A stretch of 64,000 nucleotides of DNA from Plesiocystis pacifica SIR-1 (GCF_000170895.1 NZ_ABCS01000011.1:87092-151091), one strand, 5' to 3'; positions 9,401 to 18,707 are shown, counted from the first letter of the stretch. Notes: a model not told the origin generated them from the letters alone. Translations and numbers: made by a program.

Positions 9401-10352
9401 CCTCGGGGAAGCGCGAGAGCAGCCGCCGGCACAGATCGGCGAGGTCCTCGGGGACCTCCTTGACGACCTCGGTGACGTCCGGCGGATCGAACTCGCGCTT
9501 GGCGAACAAGAGGTGCGTGAGCGTGCCGCGGAACGGTCGCTTGCCCGACAGGCACTCGAACAGCATCACGCCGACGGCGTAGTAGTCGGCCGCAGGGCCG
9601 GCGCGCTCGAGCCCCGCCTGCTCGGGGGACATGTAGGCCGGCGTCCCCATGATCTGGTCGTCGGGGTCGTCGGATTGCGCCTCCGAGTGATCCTGGACCA
9701 GGCCAAAGTCGAGGACGACCACCCGCCCGTCGGGGGTGACCAGCACGTTCGAGGGCTTGAGGTCCCGGTGGATGCACTCGTTTTGATGCAGGTGGCGCAC
9801 GCCCAGCACCAGCTGGCGCAGCGCCCGGCGCAGGCGGGAGAGGTTGGGCAGCTCCCCGATCGGCGTCTTCCCGCGGACGTAGTCATCGAAGGACACGCCG
9901 TCGACGAGCTCCATGGTGAAGAAGGTCGCGCTGTCTGGGAGCACGACCAGCTCGCCGAGCTCGACCAGGTTCTGGTGCTGGACCCCGGCCAGCGCCCGGA
10001 ATTCCTGCTTGAAGCGGTACAGCATGCTCGCGCTGGTCCGCTCGAGGTACTTCAGCGCGACGAGGTCGTGGGTCTCGAGGTTGATCGCGGCGAACACCTG
10101 GCCCATGCCGCCCGCGCCGAGCTGGCGCTCGACCCGGAATTTCCCCAGCGTCTCACCTGGAGACAGGGCGGGCTCGTCGGACATCCCGTGTGCCGCGATG
10201 GTGTCGAGCCCGGCCGGCGTCACGGGGCTGTTGGTGCGCAGCTGTCCCCCGAGCGCTCCCCGCGTGATCGTGAGCGTGTCCTGACGCAGAGCGTCACCCG
10301 TGTCGACCAGGTGGTGGTCGTCTGCCGCATCCGGGCCCCGAGCAGGCGCCAT
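6450..10352 (-). CDS. Ser/Thr protein kinase fused to AAA-type ATPase and TPR-like repeats
   Basis: ATG 10352 gives 1300 residues; a GTG ten codons upstream and an ATG at residue 57 are alternatives. Kinase domain about residues 72-335: glycine loop GAGGMG (79-84), catalytic Lys101 in VALKYLE, HRDLKPSN (195-202), DFG (215-217), GTPAYMSPEQ. A low-complexity MSMSMSMSIS run (341-350) links to an ATPase domain with Walker A GRSGYGKS (393-400) and FIDDFHWG as Walker B. The remaining 600 residues are helical, with repeated E/R/A-rich pairs like those of TPR signalling proteins. All kinase catalytic residues are present, so it is probably active. Such kinase-ATPase fusions are known in myxobacteria as cytoplasmic signalling scaffolds; the ligand is unknown. 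It is divergent from the tandem paralogues at 10608-13235. Confidence 0.88.
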   Translation of the reverse strand: MAPARGPDAADDHHLVDTGDALRQDTLTITRGALGGQLRTNSPVTPAGLDTIAAHGMSDEPALSPGETLGKFRVERQLGAGGMGQVFAAINLETHDLVALKYLERTSASMLYRFKQEFRALAGVQHQNLVELGELVVLPDSATFFTMELVDGVSFDDYVRGKTPIGELPNLSRLRRALRQLVLGVRHLHQNECIHRDLKPSNVLVTPDGRVVVLDFGLVQDHSEAQSDDPDDQIMGTPAYMSPEQAGLERAGPAADYYAVGVMLFECLSGKRPFRGTLTHLLFAKREFDPPDVTEVVKEVPEDLADLCRRLLSRFPEDRPRGAEILAILDGADPEALDPSMSMSMSMSISASLSSSMLGKTQFVGRKAEMTMLRTAWADCKVNSQLVTVHVRGRSGYGKSALIRHFMSQVRHKEGSAAVLLRGRCLERESVPYKGVDAVVDALSVHLRQLPREALIELQPQHPAALVRLFPVLGDLWAADHGRTVGLEPHELRHRAFAALRELFSGLGRRRPTIVFIDDFHWGNVDSAKLLNEILRPPGGPPVLMIVSYRDELQTSDTLQALNAPTALWGRDVREVFIGPMSEEDTLHLARALMGEDYDEERARAYAAGSANNPFYFEQMIYGVSADGTSPEQLDQLVVRRILKLDADSRRLLEFVAVAGGPVPRAVLFEAADIPNAAQLLPALRDAELLRMRGSSTAGRAKLETAHDRIREATVGELDPDRLREIHLRLAQALERAGADAESLAGHFDAGGARAKAVDYYERAAEQAANSLAFERAVSLFRKTVELFEAEGLAAQDGGMDRITDLREGLADQLINVGRAHEASQLLLTLAEHTEREEPARAREFRRVAADQLIKTGHVDEGLQELDALLRTVGMRMPVGKAAAISGLVWEQTRVKMRGFDFNQKSAAEVDARTLDQIDTCWAVVNGLSTQEVLLSVMFHLRMLRLSLNTGEPSRVARALAYQCVIEVAGRDWRLVEEHLTVARRLAANIDDPSLTAFIDVCEASVHWFERRYPMSTRLHTKVLESSEGMPGTAWQRRTATIHHLYTMVMKGEFKEFRARSRGIIEAARESGDMQAMIEVSSFESIVRVLTGDSEGAHAILAESMRDWNPGRYLFGDVWAYYGKVRALMLDGEPEEAIELSTTTLAQMKKTFLDQNALCRTNVQELYCRALLVGALLRNSSTYARKCKRLAGKLRAVNNPVLTAHVANIEAGLASMSGNQDEAMARWSEASKLFESHQMAGHVAATRMRRAQVLGEQGDGPRLLAQAAAYFDSQDMVDEHKLDGFLNVVAPARMTKLTKK
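9307..9342 (-). repeat. 12-bp tandem repeat encoding the Met-Ser linker of the kinase
   Basis: atgctcatcgac at 9307-9318 is repeated exactly at 9319-9330, with a third degenerate unit after it. On the minus strand it encodes the alternating Met-Ser run between the kinase and ATPase domains. A short in-frame repeat of this kind can vary in number without breaking the gene. Confidence 0.7.
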
Positions 10353-10607
10353 GGGGAGCACACTAACACGCCGACGGGCCACCCACCTCTGGTTTGGGGA
10401 CGATGTTCCTCCCCCGGATCGACGGGCGCTCGCCTGGAGACACCGCGGCGGGCAGGCCAGGCCGGTGCAACTTGGTGGATCAAAGCTGCGAATGACGCAT
10501 GCAACGGTGCCGCTGAGGCGGTCGCTATCGCCCCCTCATGGGCTTTCCTGCTAATGTTCCGCGCCGTGTCCGACCGATCATCCCTCCCGCCTGGACATCC
10601 AAGCGCC
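10353..10607. other. divergent intergenic region between kinase and paralogue 1
   Basis: About 255 bases shared by the kinase (minus) and the first unknown paralogue (plus). I see no clear -35/-10 pair, no riboswitch and no strong hairpin, and the plus-strand frame is open without a convincing start before 10554. Confidence 0.4.
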
Positions 10608-11645
10608 ATGGGCGATCTCGTGGCCGAGCTCGTCGATGACGTCGGCCGATTCAAGAAGGTCCTCGATCGCGCCTTCCCGGGCGAACAGATCGACGAGGCC
10701 GATCTCGAGGCCCGCCGCGAAAAGATGCGTCGCAGCCGGGCCAAGGCCCGCTCGGACGAGGCCCGAGCCAAGGGCGATCAGCCCGTCGAGGCCGACTCGA
10801 AGGCCCTCGTCCCGACCGACGCCGAGACCGAGGTCGCGCGCCTGCAAGAGGAAGCCCGGGGCAAGCACACGCTCTACGCCGTGACCGCCCGGCACAACCG
10901 GACCAAGCCCTTCAGCTCGGACTTCGTCGGCCACGCTCAAGCGGTGCGCGTGACCTTGCCGCCCACCCTCGAGGCCGCGCAGCCCATCTGGACCCACTAC
11001 GGCGTGGTCAAGAAGGACGACCACCTCGCCTTCTCGATCGAGGAGATCGTCGCCGGCCACGCCGAGCGCTTTGGCCGGCGGCCCAAGGTCGAGCGCGTCG
11101 ACCTGATCACCGGCGCGCGCCACCACGACCTCGATCGCTTCGCGCCGCTGTCAGTGTTCCTCGCCTACGAGCACGCCGACGATGACGTGCCCATCTTCTA
11201 CGTCTACGAGAGCGGCAGCGCCCAGGGCAACCCGGCCAAGCTCTACTGGGCCGAGGCCCTCGACGCGACCATCATCGACACGGCGGGGTTTTTGTTCACC
11301 CCCTTCGCCCGGGTGAACAACATCTACAAGGGCCGGCTGATCATGAACCGGGCCAAGACCGAGCCCAGCTTGCTGTCGATCAACATCGCCCTCGATGAGG
11401 ACTTCGAGAAGCACTACATCCAGATCACGGCGAGCTACGCCGTGGTCGAGCCGGGGCCCGTCTACTGGCCGATCACCACGCAGATCGAGGCGGCCATGCG
11501 GGTGTTCGCCATCGCGCAAGGCATGGGCTGCGAGCTCGAGCTGTGGGAGCGGGGCTTCGCCCAGCTCGGGCGCTCGACCCTCGACTGGATCACCGAGCCG
11601 CCGCACCGAGGCAAGCCCCAGGGCTACTCGGGCTGCTCCCAGTAG
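10608..11645 (+). CDS. unknown protein, paralogue 1 of a tandem pair
   Basis: ATG 10608 gives 345 residues (MGDLVAELVDDVG...); an in-frame ATG at 10554 would add 18 residues. No signal peptide or membrane segment. Residues 1-85 are charged and helical. The rest is shared with the next gene: LYAVTARHNRTKPFSSDFVG, QAVRVTLP, FSIEEIVAGH, LSVFLAYEHADDDVPIFYVY, then GSAQGNP, TAGFLFTPFA and QIEAAMRVFAIAQGMGCELE. I do not recognise the family. The shared block ends with a conserved Gly-Cys and both proteins end with a GC/GCS-type tail (YSGCSQ here). It is divergent from the kinase/ATPase gene, which is the only functional hint. Confidence 0.8.
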   Translation: MGDLVAELVDDVGRFKKVLDRAFPGEQIDEADLEARREKMRRSRAKARSDEARAKGDQPVEADSKALVPTDAETEVARLQEEARGKHTLYAVTARHNRTKPFSSDFVGHAQAVRVTLPPTLEAAQPIWTHYGVVKKDDHLAFSIEEIVAGHAERFGRRPKVERVDLITGARHHDLDRFAPLSVFLAYEHADDDVPIFYVYESGSAQGNPAKLYWAEALDATIIDTAGFLFTPFARVNNIYKGRLIMNRAKTEPSLLSINIALDEDFEKHYIQITASYAVVEPGPVYWPITTQIEAAMRVFAIAQGMGCELELWERGFAQLGRSTLDWITEPPHRGKPQGYSGCSQ

Positions 11646-11753
11646 CTCCAAATCCCCGGGAGAGAAGTAGCCGGGCGGTCACGCCGACGATAACGCTGCG
11701 CGTACACTCGAGCCTGCTCGGTGTGCGCGTTTTGCGATAAAACCGTCGGGACG

Positions 11754-13235
11754 ATGGCTACCGAGCTCGACCTCACCGATCCCGAACACCTCGCGCTCTT
11801 GCTGCGCCACGCCCTGCCCGGCTTCGAGGACACGACGGCCGCCGAGGTGGCGCCGCACATCGACGCCCTGCGCCAGAGTGACAACGACGCCTTCTCGCAC
11901 GTCGGCGTGGGCAAGAAGGTCGAGGAGAAGTCGCCCTGGGACGACCCGCAGATTCCGGACCCGAACCAGGACCCTGCTCAGAACCCCAAGCAGGACGAGC
12001 CCAGCCCGGACGAGCCCGTTCAAAACGACCCCGTCGAAGACAAACCGCTCCCTGGGGTCCCGCCCAAGCAAGAACAAGAGCAGCAGGACGACCCCTTCCA
12101 GGGCGACCCGCCCAAGCAAGAGCAAGCGCAGCAGGACGACCCCTTCCAGGGCGACCCGCCCAAGCAAGAGCCGCTCGAGAAGACCGACGAGGAGGCCAGC
12201 AAGCTCGACGCGGAGAGCATCAAGGCCAAGCTGAAGGCGCCCAAGCTCACCCCCTCCAAGCTCGAAGCCCCCGGCAAAGAGGCCACAGACCTGCCCCTCG
12301 ATCTGGGCGGCGTCGGCGAGCTGCTCCAAGAGCCCTGGGAAGTCACCACCGAGTCCGCGGGGCCGCCGATCCTCGCCCGGCGCGGCTGGACCGAGATCGA
12401 TCGCTGGCACGCCAAGGGCAAGCACGTCATCTACGCCATCGAGGCGGAGCACGACCGCACCGAGCCGATCCACTCGAAGTTCACCGGCCGCTGCCAGGCC
12501 GTGCGCGTGACCCTGCCGCAGCGCAAGCCGAGCGCTTCGGCCTTCATCGGCACCTGGCTGGGCACCATCGAGGCCAAGGACCACCTGCTGTTCTCCGTGG
12601 AGGAGGTGGTCAACGCCTACGATGACGAGTTCGGCAGCGAGCCCACGGTCGGGCACGTCGAGCTGATTAGCGGAGCGCGCTTTCGCGGCCGCCGCTTCGT
12701 GCCCGTGGCCATCTTCCTGGCCTACGAGCACGCGGGCGACCAAAAGCCGCTGTTTTACATCCTCGAAGGCGGCAGCGCCCAGGGCCAGCCCAAGGCCCTC
12801 TACGTCTCGCGGGCCATGGACGCCGAGATCCAGCACACCGCGGACTTTTCGTTCACGCCCTTCGCCTGCAAGTCCAACTGGTACGACGGCGGCCTGGCCA
12901 TGGACAGCTCCGGGAGCGAGCCGGCGTGCGTGTACCTGACCGTCGCCCAGCAACGGGACGGGCGCTACGGCTACCTGCGGCTGTCGGCCCAGTACGCCCG
13001 GGACGACAAGCTGCGCCGGGTCATCCACCCCTTCGAGGTGCAGATCGAGGCGGCCATGCGGGTCCTGGCCATCGCCGAGGTCATCGGCTGCGCGCTGCGG
13101 ACCAAAGCTGGCGCCGATTTGACGCCGGTGCTCGGGCCCGTGACCAAGGCCCTGCTGCCCTGGGACGAGCGCCCCAACGGCGACGCGAACTCCCTCGATC
13201 GCGCGCGCTACTGCGGCTGCCCGAAGACCCGCTAG
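11754..13235 (+). CDS. unknown protein, paralogue 2 of a tandem pair, with repeat linker
   Basis: ATG 11754 gives 493 residues. Residues 1-60 include a helical segment (DPEHLALLLRHALPGFEDTT). A long Pro/Gln/Asp-rich linker follows, with tandem copies of PPKQEQEQQDDPFQGD. From about residue 220 it carries the block shared with paralogue 1: VIYAIEAEHDRTEPIHSKFT, QAVRVTLPQ, LFSVEEVVNAY, VAIFLAYEHAGDQKPLFYIL, GGSAQGQP, TADFSFTPFAC and QIEAAMRVLAIAEVIGCAL, ending YCGCPKTR. The two genes are 108 bases apart on one strand and are clearly duplicates that diverged mainly in the N-terminal region. The conserved block has no family I can name; cytoplasmic location is inferred from lack of a signal. Confidence 0.8.
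   Translation: MATELDLTDPEHLALLLRHALPGFEDTTAAEVAPHIDALRQSDNDAFSHVGVGKKVEEKSPWDDPQIPDPNQDPAQNPKQDEPSPDEPVQNDPVEDKPLPGVPPKQEQEQQDDPFQGDPPKQEQAQQDDPFQGDPPKQEPLEKTDEEASKLDAESIKAKLKAPKLTPSKLEAPGKEATDLPLDLGGVGELLQEPWEVTTESAGPPILARRGWTEIDRWHAKGKHVIYAIEAEHDRTEPIHSKFTGRCQAVRVTLPQRKPSASAFIGTWLGTIEAKDHLLFSVEEVVNAYDDEFGSEPTVGHVELISGARFRGRRFVPVAIFLAYEHAGDQKPLFYILEGGSAQGQPKALYVSRAMDAEIQHTADFSFTPFACKSNWYDGGLAMDSSGSEPACVYLTVAQQRDGRYGYLRLSAQYARDDKLRRVIHPFEVQIEAAMRVLAIAEVIGCALRTKAGADLTPVLGPVTKALLPWDERPNGDANSLDRARYCGCPKTR
12059..12171 (+). repeat. 48-bp in-frame tandem repeat
   Basis: Two full 48-base units (12059-12106 and 12107-12154) and a partial third (from 12155) encode PPKQEQ(E/A)QQDDPFQGD. The copies differ at a few bases only, so the duplication is recent or is being homogenised. 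It lies in the linker of the second tandem paralogue. Confidence 0.85.
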
Positions 13236-13429
13236 AGCCCGCGGATTCGCAGCTCGCGCAAGCGCCGTGGGACACGCCCGCGCCGCAGACGACTCGAGCG
13301 CTGGCCCGGATGACCATCATCACGGGCGAGCGCGAACATCCCGTCGCGCTCACCCGTAGGGCGCTCTAGAGAGGCTCCCCTGCCCCGCCCCTTCGCCGCC
13401 TCGCCCCCAGAGGCTATAACTCGCCGCCG

Positions 13430-15151
13430 ATGGCTACCCGCCCATCCTTCAGTCAGGCCTCCGAGGGCCGCAGCGTGCTCGCGCTGCTGCGGGTCCTGGT
13501 CGTGGTTGGGGGCATCTTCTCGATCATCGCCGCCCTCGCCTACTCGGGCTACGTCGGCTACACGGACCTCGAGCCCGCGGAGATCGAGCTGCAAGAGCAG
13601 GAGCTGGTCGTCGACGAGACCGGGCGCCGGGTCGACTACGGGCGCTCGTGGCTGGCCCGTCGCGGCGGGTTGTGGGTGCTGCACCTCGAGGGCTCCCCGG
13701 AGGACATGGGCGACGCCCACGGGCGCCTCGCCGGGAGGCTGTTTCGGGCCATCGACGACCGCGTGCGCGGGACCCTCGACGGGCGCTACCACGGGTGGAT
13801 CGAGAGCTGGGCCGAGCTCATGCTGCTGCGCTGGGACTACCGCGGCGCCGACGCGGCCCTGCCCCACCGCACGCGCACGGAGCTCTCGGCCCTCGCCGCC
13901 GCCCTGCCCGAGGACGAGGACAGCGAGCTCGAGCCCTACCACCGCCTGTTCCTCTACCAGTGCTTCTTCGACCTGACCCAGCGCCTCCAGGACGTGGTCG
14001 TCGAGGGCAGCATGTTCGCCGTCACCCCCCGGGCGACCAACTCCGGGGTCGAGGCCGGCAACCTGGTCATCGGGCGCACGCTGAGCGTCGACTTTGGCCC
14101 GGACTTCGAGCCCGACCGGGTCGTCGCCTTCCACTACCCCGACGGCAAGTACCCCTTCGTGTCCGTGGGCTGGGCGGGCCTGGTCGGGGTGGTCACGGGC
14201 ATCAACGCCCGCGGGGTGTTCGTCGCCGCCAACCCGGCGCGCACCGACGACGCCAGCGAGGCCAACTCCGTGCCCCTGCCCCTGGTCCTGCGCCAGGTCC
14301 TCGAAGAGGCCGACACCCTCGAGCAGGCCGTCACCATCCTCGAGGAGGCCGAGCTGCGCACCGCGGGCATCGTGCTCATCGGCGACGGGGTCCAGCGCAA
14401 GGCGGTCATCCTCGAGGCCTCGGCCCGGGCCGAGCGCGACGAGGCGCGGGTGCTCCGGGGCGACGACGAGCAGGCCATCTGGGCCACGGACCACATGATC
14501 CGCGAGGTCTTCGAGGCCGACGCGCACAACGACCGGATCCGGCGCACGACCTCGAGCGGCTACCGCTTCGAGCGGCTGACCGAGCTGCTCAAGGCCCCGG
14601 GCACCTTCGAGCCCGAGGACGCCGTGTCGATCCTCCGCGACCGCCGGGGCCTCGACAACGCCGAGCTCGGCCTGGGCAACCGCAACGCCCTCGAGAACCT
14701 GCACACCACCCAGTCGGTGGTCGTCGACGCCACCTCCATGGTCCTGTGGGTCGCCGAGGGGCCGTCCAACCTCGGGCGCTACCGGGCCTTCGACCTGCGC
14801 CACCTGCTCGCGCGCCAGGGCAGCCGGCCCGCCGCGCTCGCGGACTTTGGCGCCGACCGCCTGCTCTACTCCGAGGAGTACCGCGACTACGGCGAGGCCC
14901 TCGAGGGCATCGACTACGCCCGCGAGCTCCTCGGCCTGGGCCGGCCCGAGGAGGCCCTCGCCGCGGCCCAGGTGTCTTTGGCCCTGGCCCCGGACATCGG
15001 CGAGCTGCATCGTTTGTTGGGCGACATCGAGCGCGAGCTCGAGCACCCCGACGAGGCCAAGGTCCACTACCGCCGCTACCTCGAGCTCGTCCCCGGGCGC
15101 CAGCGGGACCAAGAGCGCGTCAAGGGCATCATCGACGAGCTGGGCGGCTGA
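13430..15151 (+). CDS. membrane-anchored C45-like Ntn-hydrolase fold protein with TPR-like tail
   Basis: 573 residues, ATG 13430. A single transmembrane anchor lies at residues 19-40 (LLRVLVVVGGIFSIIAALAY). Residues 75-460 resemble peptidase C45 / acyl-CoA:6-aminopenicillanic acid acyltransferase relatives: LEGSPEDMGDAHGRLAG near the start, then FAVTPRAT and NLVIGRTLSVDF, then GWAGLVGVVTGINARGVFVA. In the family the self-cleaving nucleophile is a Cys just before FA; here the aligned residue appears to be Ser194 in VEGSMFAV. The last 80 residues (RELLGLGRPEEALAAAQVSL; ELHRLLGDIERELEHPDEAK) are two TPR-like hairpins. Activity would be outside the cytoplasmic membrane if the anchor is N-in. Confidence 0.7.
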   Translation: MATRPSFSQASEGRSVLALLRVLVVVGGIFSIIAALAYSGYVGYTDLEPAEIELQEQELVVDETGRRVDYGRSWLARRGGLWVLHLEGSPEDMGDAHGRLAGRLFRAIDDRVRGTLDGRYHGWIESWAELMLLRWDYRGADAALPHRTRTELSALAAALPEDEDSELEPYHRLFLYQCFFDLTQRLQDVVVEGSMFAVTPRATNSGVEAGNLVIGRTLSVDFGPDFEPDRVVAFHYPDGKYPFVSVGWAGLVGVVTGINARGVFVAANPARTDDASEANSVPLPLVLRQVLEEADTLEQAVTILEEAELRTAGIVLIGDGVQRKAVILEASARAERDEARVLRGDDEQAIWATDHMIREVFEADAHNDRIRRTTSSGYRFERLTELLKAPGTFEPEDAVSILRDRRGLDNAELGLGNRNALENLHTTQSVVVDATSMVLWVAEGPSNLGRYRAFDLRHLLARQGSRPAALADFGADRLLYSEEYRDYGEALEGIDYARELLGLGRPEEALAAAQVSLALAPDIGELHRLLGDIERELEHPDEAKVHYRRYLELVPGRQRDQERVKGIIDELGG

Positions 15152-15357
15152 GCGCTGCTTTGCCCCCGCGGGCGTCTCGGACCGGGGGCGCTTCGTCGCT
15201 CCGCTCCTCCGCTTTGGCTTGGTCGGCAATGGGGTTCGTGCCTCTGCGGGGGCTTTCTTCGCCCCCTGAAGGGGGCGAGGGGTCGTTCACAGCCCTGGAG
15301 TCGGGGGGGCGTGGGGAGGAAGCACTGCGCGCTCCTTGTCGGCGGCTATCATGGGTC

Positions 15358-17631
15358 GTGAGCCGCAATCGACTGGCACTGCTCGCTGGCCTCGGCCTGG
15401 TCGCGTGCGCGACGAAGCCGGCACGGTCCACGCCTGAACCTGCCCCTGCCGACACCTCGAACGAGGTGAGCGCGGAGGACGAGGGCGAGATCACCGACAC
15501 CCCCGCGAGCACCGAGGGCGTCGTCCACTACGCCCACCCCGAATTCGGCGCGAAGGTCGAGACCTGGCTGGCCCTCGGCGAGGGCGCCCCCGGCGAGGCG
15601 CCCCTCGTGGTCGCCTACGCCGACGGCTCCGTGCGTTTGTGGGACGTCGCTGCCGCCCGAGCCTCCGACCCGGTCGAGCCTTTCCCGGGCGCCAGCCCCT
15701 TCATGGCGACCTCTGTCAGCGCCATGTGCGAGAGCGCCGCGGGCGTCGTCGTGGCCAGCTACGACGGCGCGCTCACCCGGCTGCGCGTCGACGGGGACAG
15801 CCTCGCCCTCGAAGCCCCGCGGATCGCCAACGATTGGTGCGGGGAGGAGGCGTGCGAGATCGACGAGCTGGTCTGCAACCGGGGCTCCGAGCGCGTCGCC
15901 GTGCTGCTCTACGAGGGCGGCGCGCGGGTCTTCGACGGCCTCGAGCGCGTCGAGGATGCGCGCAGCGTGGACGATGTTGGCGGCGTGGCGCTCTCGCCCA
16001 CCCGAGACGAGCTCGTCCTCGCTCGCAGGCGGAAAGGAGACGACGACCACGCCTACGACTTCGTGCGCGTCGCCGCGCCCATGGACCCCAAGACCGCCCT
16101 CGCCCGCGACGGCCAGCGCCTCGACTGCGAGCTGTCCGACGCCGTCTACGGCGGGGCCGTGCTGGCCTTTTCGAGCGACGGGGCCCAGCTCGTCGTGGGC
16201 CGCAATACGGACGGCTTCCCGGGCAAGCTGTGCGCCTTTGGCTTCGACGGCGCGGGCAAGCTGACGAAGCGGCGCGAGCTCGCGGTCAGCATCCCCGACG
16301 CCGACTGCGACTACTGCTCGTTCACCACGATCGACGCCCTGCGCTTCGTCGACGGGCCCAAAGGCGCTCCCGCGCTCGAGGCGGAGGTCGACGGCGGCTG
16401 GTCGGGCAAGGACGACTACGTCGAGTACGAGGGCGTGCTGACCTGGCGACTCGACGCCGCGGGGACGACCAAGGCGCCCCTCGAGCCCGCGCTGCGCGAG
16501 GCCGAGGACGCCCACCCTTCCCCCTACGTCAGCGAGGGCTCGCGCGTCCTGGTCACGCCCAAGGGCGCGTCGACGCAGAGCCTCCCGAACTGGGGGTCCG
16601 AGGACGCGCGAGCCTACTCCTGGATCCACGCGATGAGCCTGAGCGAGGGCGCCGAGGGTCCCGTCCTCTACCTCAGCCGCGGCGCGGACGAGCTCGTCGA
16701 GTACGGCGCCAGCGACCCCAAGCCGCGCCAACGCTGGGCCTTCGACTACGGCACCGAGCTCGCCCCGGACGCCCTGGCCGTGTCCAGCGACGGCGCCCAC
16801 GCGCTGATCGGCGTCCCGCCTCTGTTCGAAGAAGGCCACGACGAGTGCGGGCCCCACGACGCCGCCCCCGGGGCCTTCTTCCACGCGCGCCTGAGCCCCG
16901 AGTCCGAGCTGCGCGAGCTCGACCGGCACCTCGAGCGTGGACACGTCCCGCTGGCTTTTGTCCCCGACACCCACACCGCCGTGGTCTGCTCCGCCACCTA
17001 CGACCTGAGCGAGCACTGGTCCAACTGCAGCGATCCTTCGCCGCCGCGGACCAGCGAGCTCGCGTACATGGACCTCGACGAAGGCACCCGCGAGCTGCTC
17101 CCGGTCCGCCTCGGCACCTGCCCCCACCGCAACGCCCTCGCCCTCGACGCTGGCGAGAGCGGCCCCCGGCTCGCCGTGCTCCACCTGAGCGACGACGACG
17201 AGGACCACGACTGGGGGTGGGGGCCGTTCTCGGTCGAGGTCGTGGCCATCGACACGGGCGCGCCGATCTACCGTCAGGACCCCAAGGACGCCCGCGAGCT
17301 CGACGACTACGCCCTGTCCGAGGACGGCCGCCGCCTCGCCCTGCTCAGCGATGGGCGCGTGACGGTGATCGAGGTCGACACGGGCGAGAGCCTCGGGGTC
17401 ATCGAGCCCGGGGGCTTCCGCGTCCTGGGCGTGTCCGTGGCCCCCGACGGTTCGCGGATCCTTGGCAGCGGTCCGGGCGGACTACTGCTCCAGGCCACCG
17501 TCGGCGAGGCGAGCTTTGGCGCGCCCGCGAAGCTGCACCGAGGTACGGTCCTCGACACGCGCTTCGCCTCAGACGGCAGCTACTTCGCCGCGAGCAGGGA
17601 CCGATCGGCCTCACACTGGCCGGCGCCCTAG
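15358..17631 (+). CDS. beta-propeller (WD40-like) lipoprotein
   Basis: GTG 15358 gives 757 residues with a short lipoprotein signal (RLALLAGLGLVACATKP, lipid Cys around residue 16). After an acidic linker, propeller-like repeats begin: VVAYADGSVRLWDVAAA, VVASYDGALTRLRVDGDS, RRLALLSDGRVTVIEVDTGE and RFASDGSYFAASRDRSASHW at the very end. The repeats are irregular and the middle is rich in acidic insertions, so the blade count is uncertain. Preceding 15152-15357 contains a GC-rich hairpin but no gene. Function unknown; beta-propeller lipoproteins often serve as interaction platforms (inference). Confidence 0.75.
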   Translation: MSRNRLALLAGLGLVACATKPARSTPEPAPADTSNEVSAEDEGEITDTPASTEGVVHYAHPEFGAKVETWLALGEGAPGEAPLVVAYADGSVRLWDVAAARASDPVEPFPGASPFMATSVSAMCESAAGVVVASYDGALTRLRVDGDSLALEAPRIANDWCGEEACEIDELVCNRGSERVAVLLYEGGARVFDGLERVEDARSVDDVGGVALSPTRDELVLARRRKGDDDHAYDFVRVAAPMDPKTALARDGQRLDCELSDAVYGGAVLAFSSDGAQLVVGRNTDGFPGKLCAFGFDGAGKLTKRRELAVSIPDADCDYCSFTTIDALRFVDGPKGAPALEAEVDGGWSGKDDYVEYEGVLTWRLDAAGTTKAPLEPALREAEDAHPSPYVSEGSRVLVTPKGASTQSLPNWGSEDARAYSWIHAMSLSEGAEGPVLYLSRGADELVEYGASDPKPRQRWAFDYGTELAPDALAVSSDGAHALIGVPPLFEEGHDECGPHDAAPGAFFHARLSPESELRELDRHLERGHVPLAFVPDTHTAVVCSATYDLSEHWSNCSDPSPPRTSELAYMDLDEGTRELLPVRLGTCPHRNALALDAGESGPRLAVLHLSDDDEDHDWGWGPFSVEVVAIDTGAPIYRQDPKDARELDDYALSEDGRRLALLSDGRVTVIEVDTGESLGVIEPGGFRVLGVSVAPDGSRILGSGPGGLLLQATVGEASFGAPAKLHRGTVLDTRFASDGSYFAASRDRSASHWPAP

Positions 17632-17894
17632 CAGTAGTGCTCTGGGTAGTGAATCGAGAAGTCGTCGCCGAAGATGACCGCCCGCGGCAGGTAGGTGCCG
17701 GCGTAACTGAAGCCGCCCTCCCACACCTGCGCCGTCGCGTAGGGGCTGGACGTCCCCGAAAGATCGATCGAGACGGCCTGGTTTCGCTTGGGCGCCAGCG
17801 CGGTCAACAGCGCCTCGAAGGCAGGCAGCGAGGCCTGCAGTTCGGTCTGGACCGCGCCGTAGGGCGCGTCGCTCGGATAGTAAACGCGGGCCAT
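17628..17894 (-). CDS. small protein downstream of pdxJ, unknown
   Basis: ATG 17894 gives 88 residues (MARVYYPSDAPYGAVQTELQ ... FSIHYPEHYC). It starts 9 bases after the pdxJ stop on the same strand and its own stop overlaps the convergent propeller gene by four bases. Codon third positions are G/C-rich as in neighbours, and the tight packing argues for a real gene. The Tyr-rich sequence and terminal Cys give no family I know. Confidence 0.55.
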   Translation of the reverse strand: MARVYYPSDAPYGAVQTELQASLPAFEALLTALAPKRNQAVSIDLSGTSSPYATAQVWEGGFSYAGTYLPRAVIFGDDFSIHYPEHYC

Positions 17895-17902
17895 GGCCGT
17901 GC

Positions 17903-18697
<795 letters not shown>

Positions 18698-18707
18698 GAG
18701 GGACTTC

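Noticed and set aside
6738..10553. Very long open frame antisense to the kinase gene
   Set aside because: GC-rich third positions on one strand create open antisense frames. Its translation is Leu/Gly/Ala/His/Arg-rich without domains, whereas the minus strand encodes a clear kinase.
15152..15357. GC-rich hairpin (cgccccc/gggggcg) upstream of the propeller lipoprotein
   Set aside because: Short stem with no T-tract in a naturally GC-rich gap, so no function is claimed.
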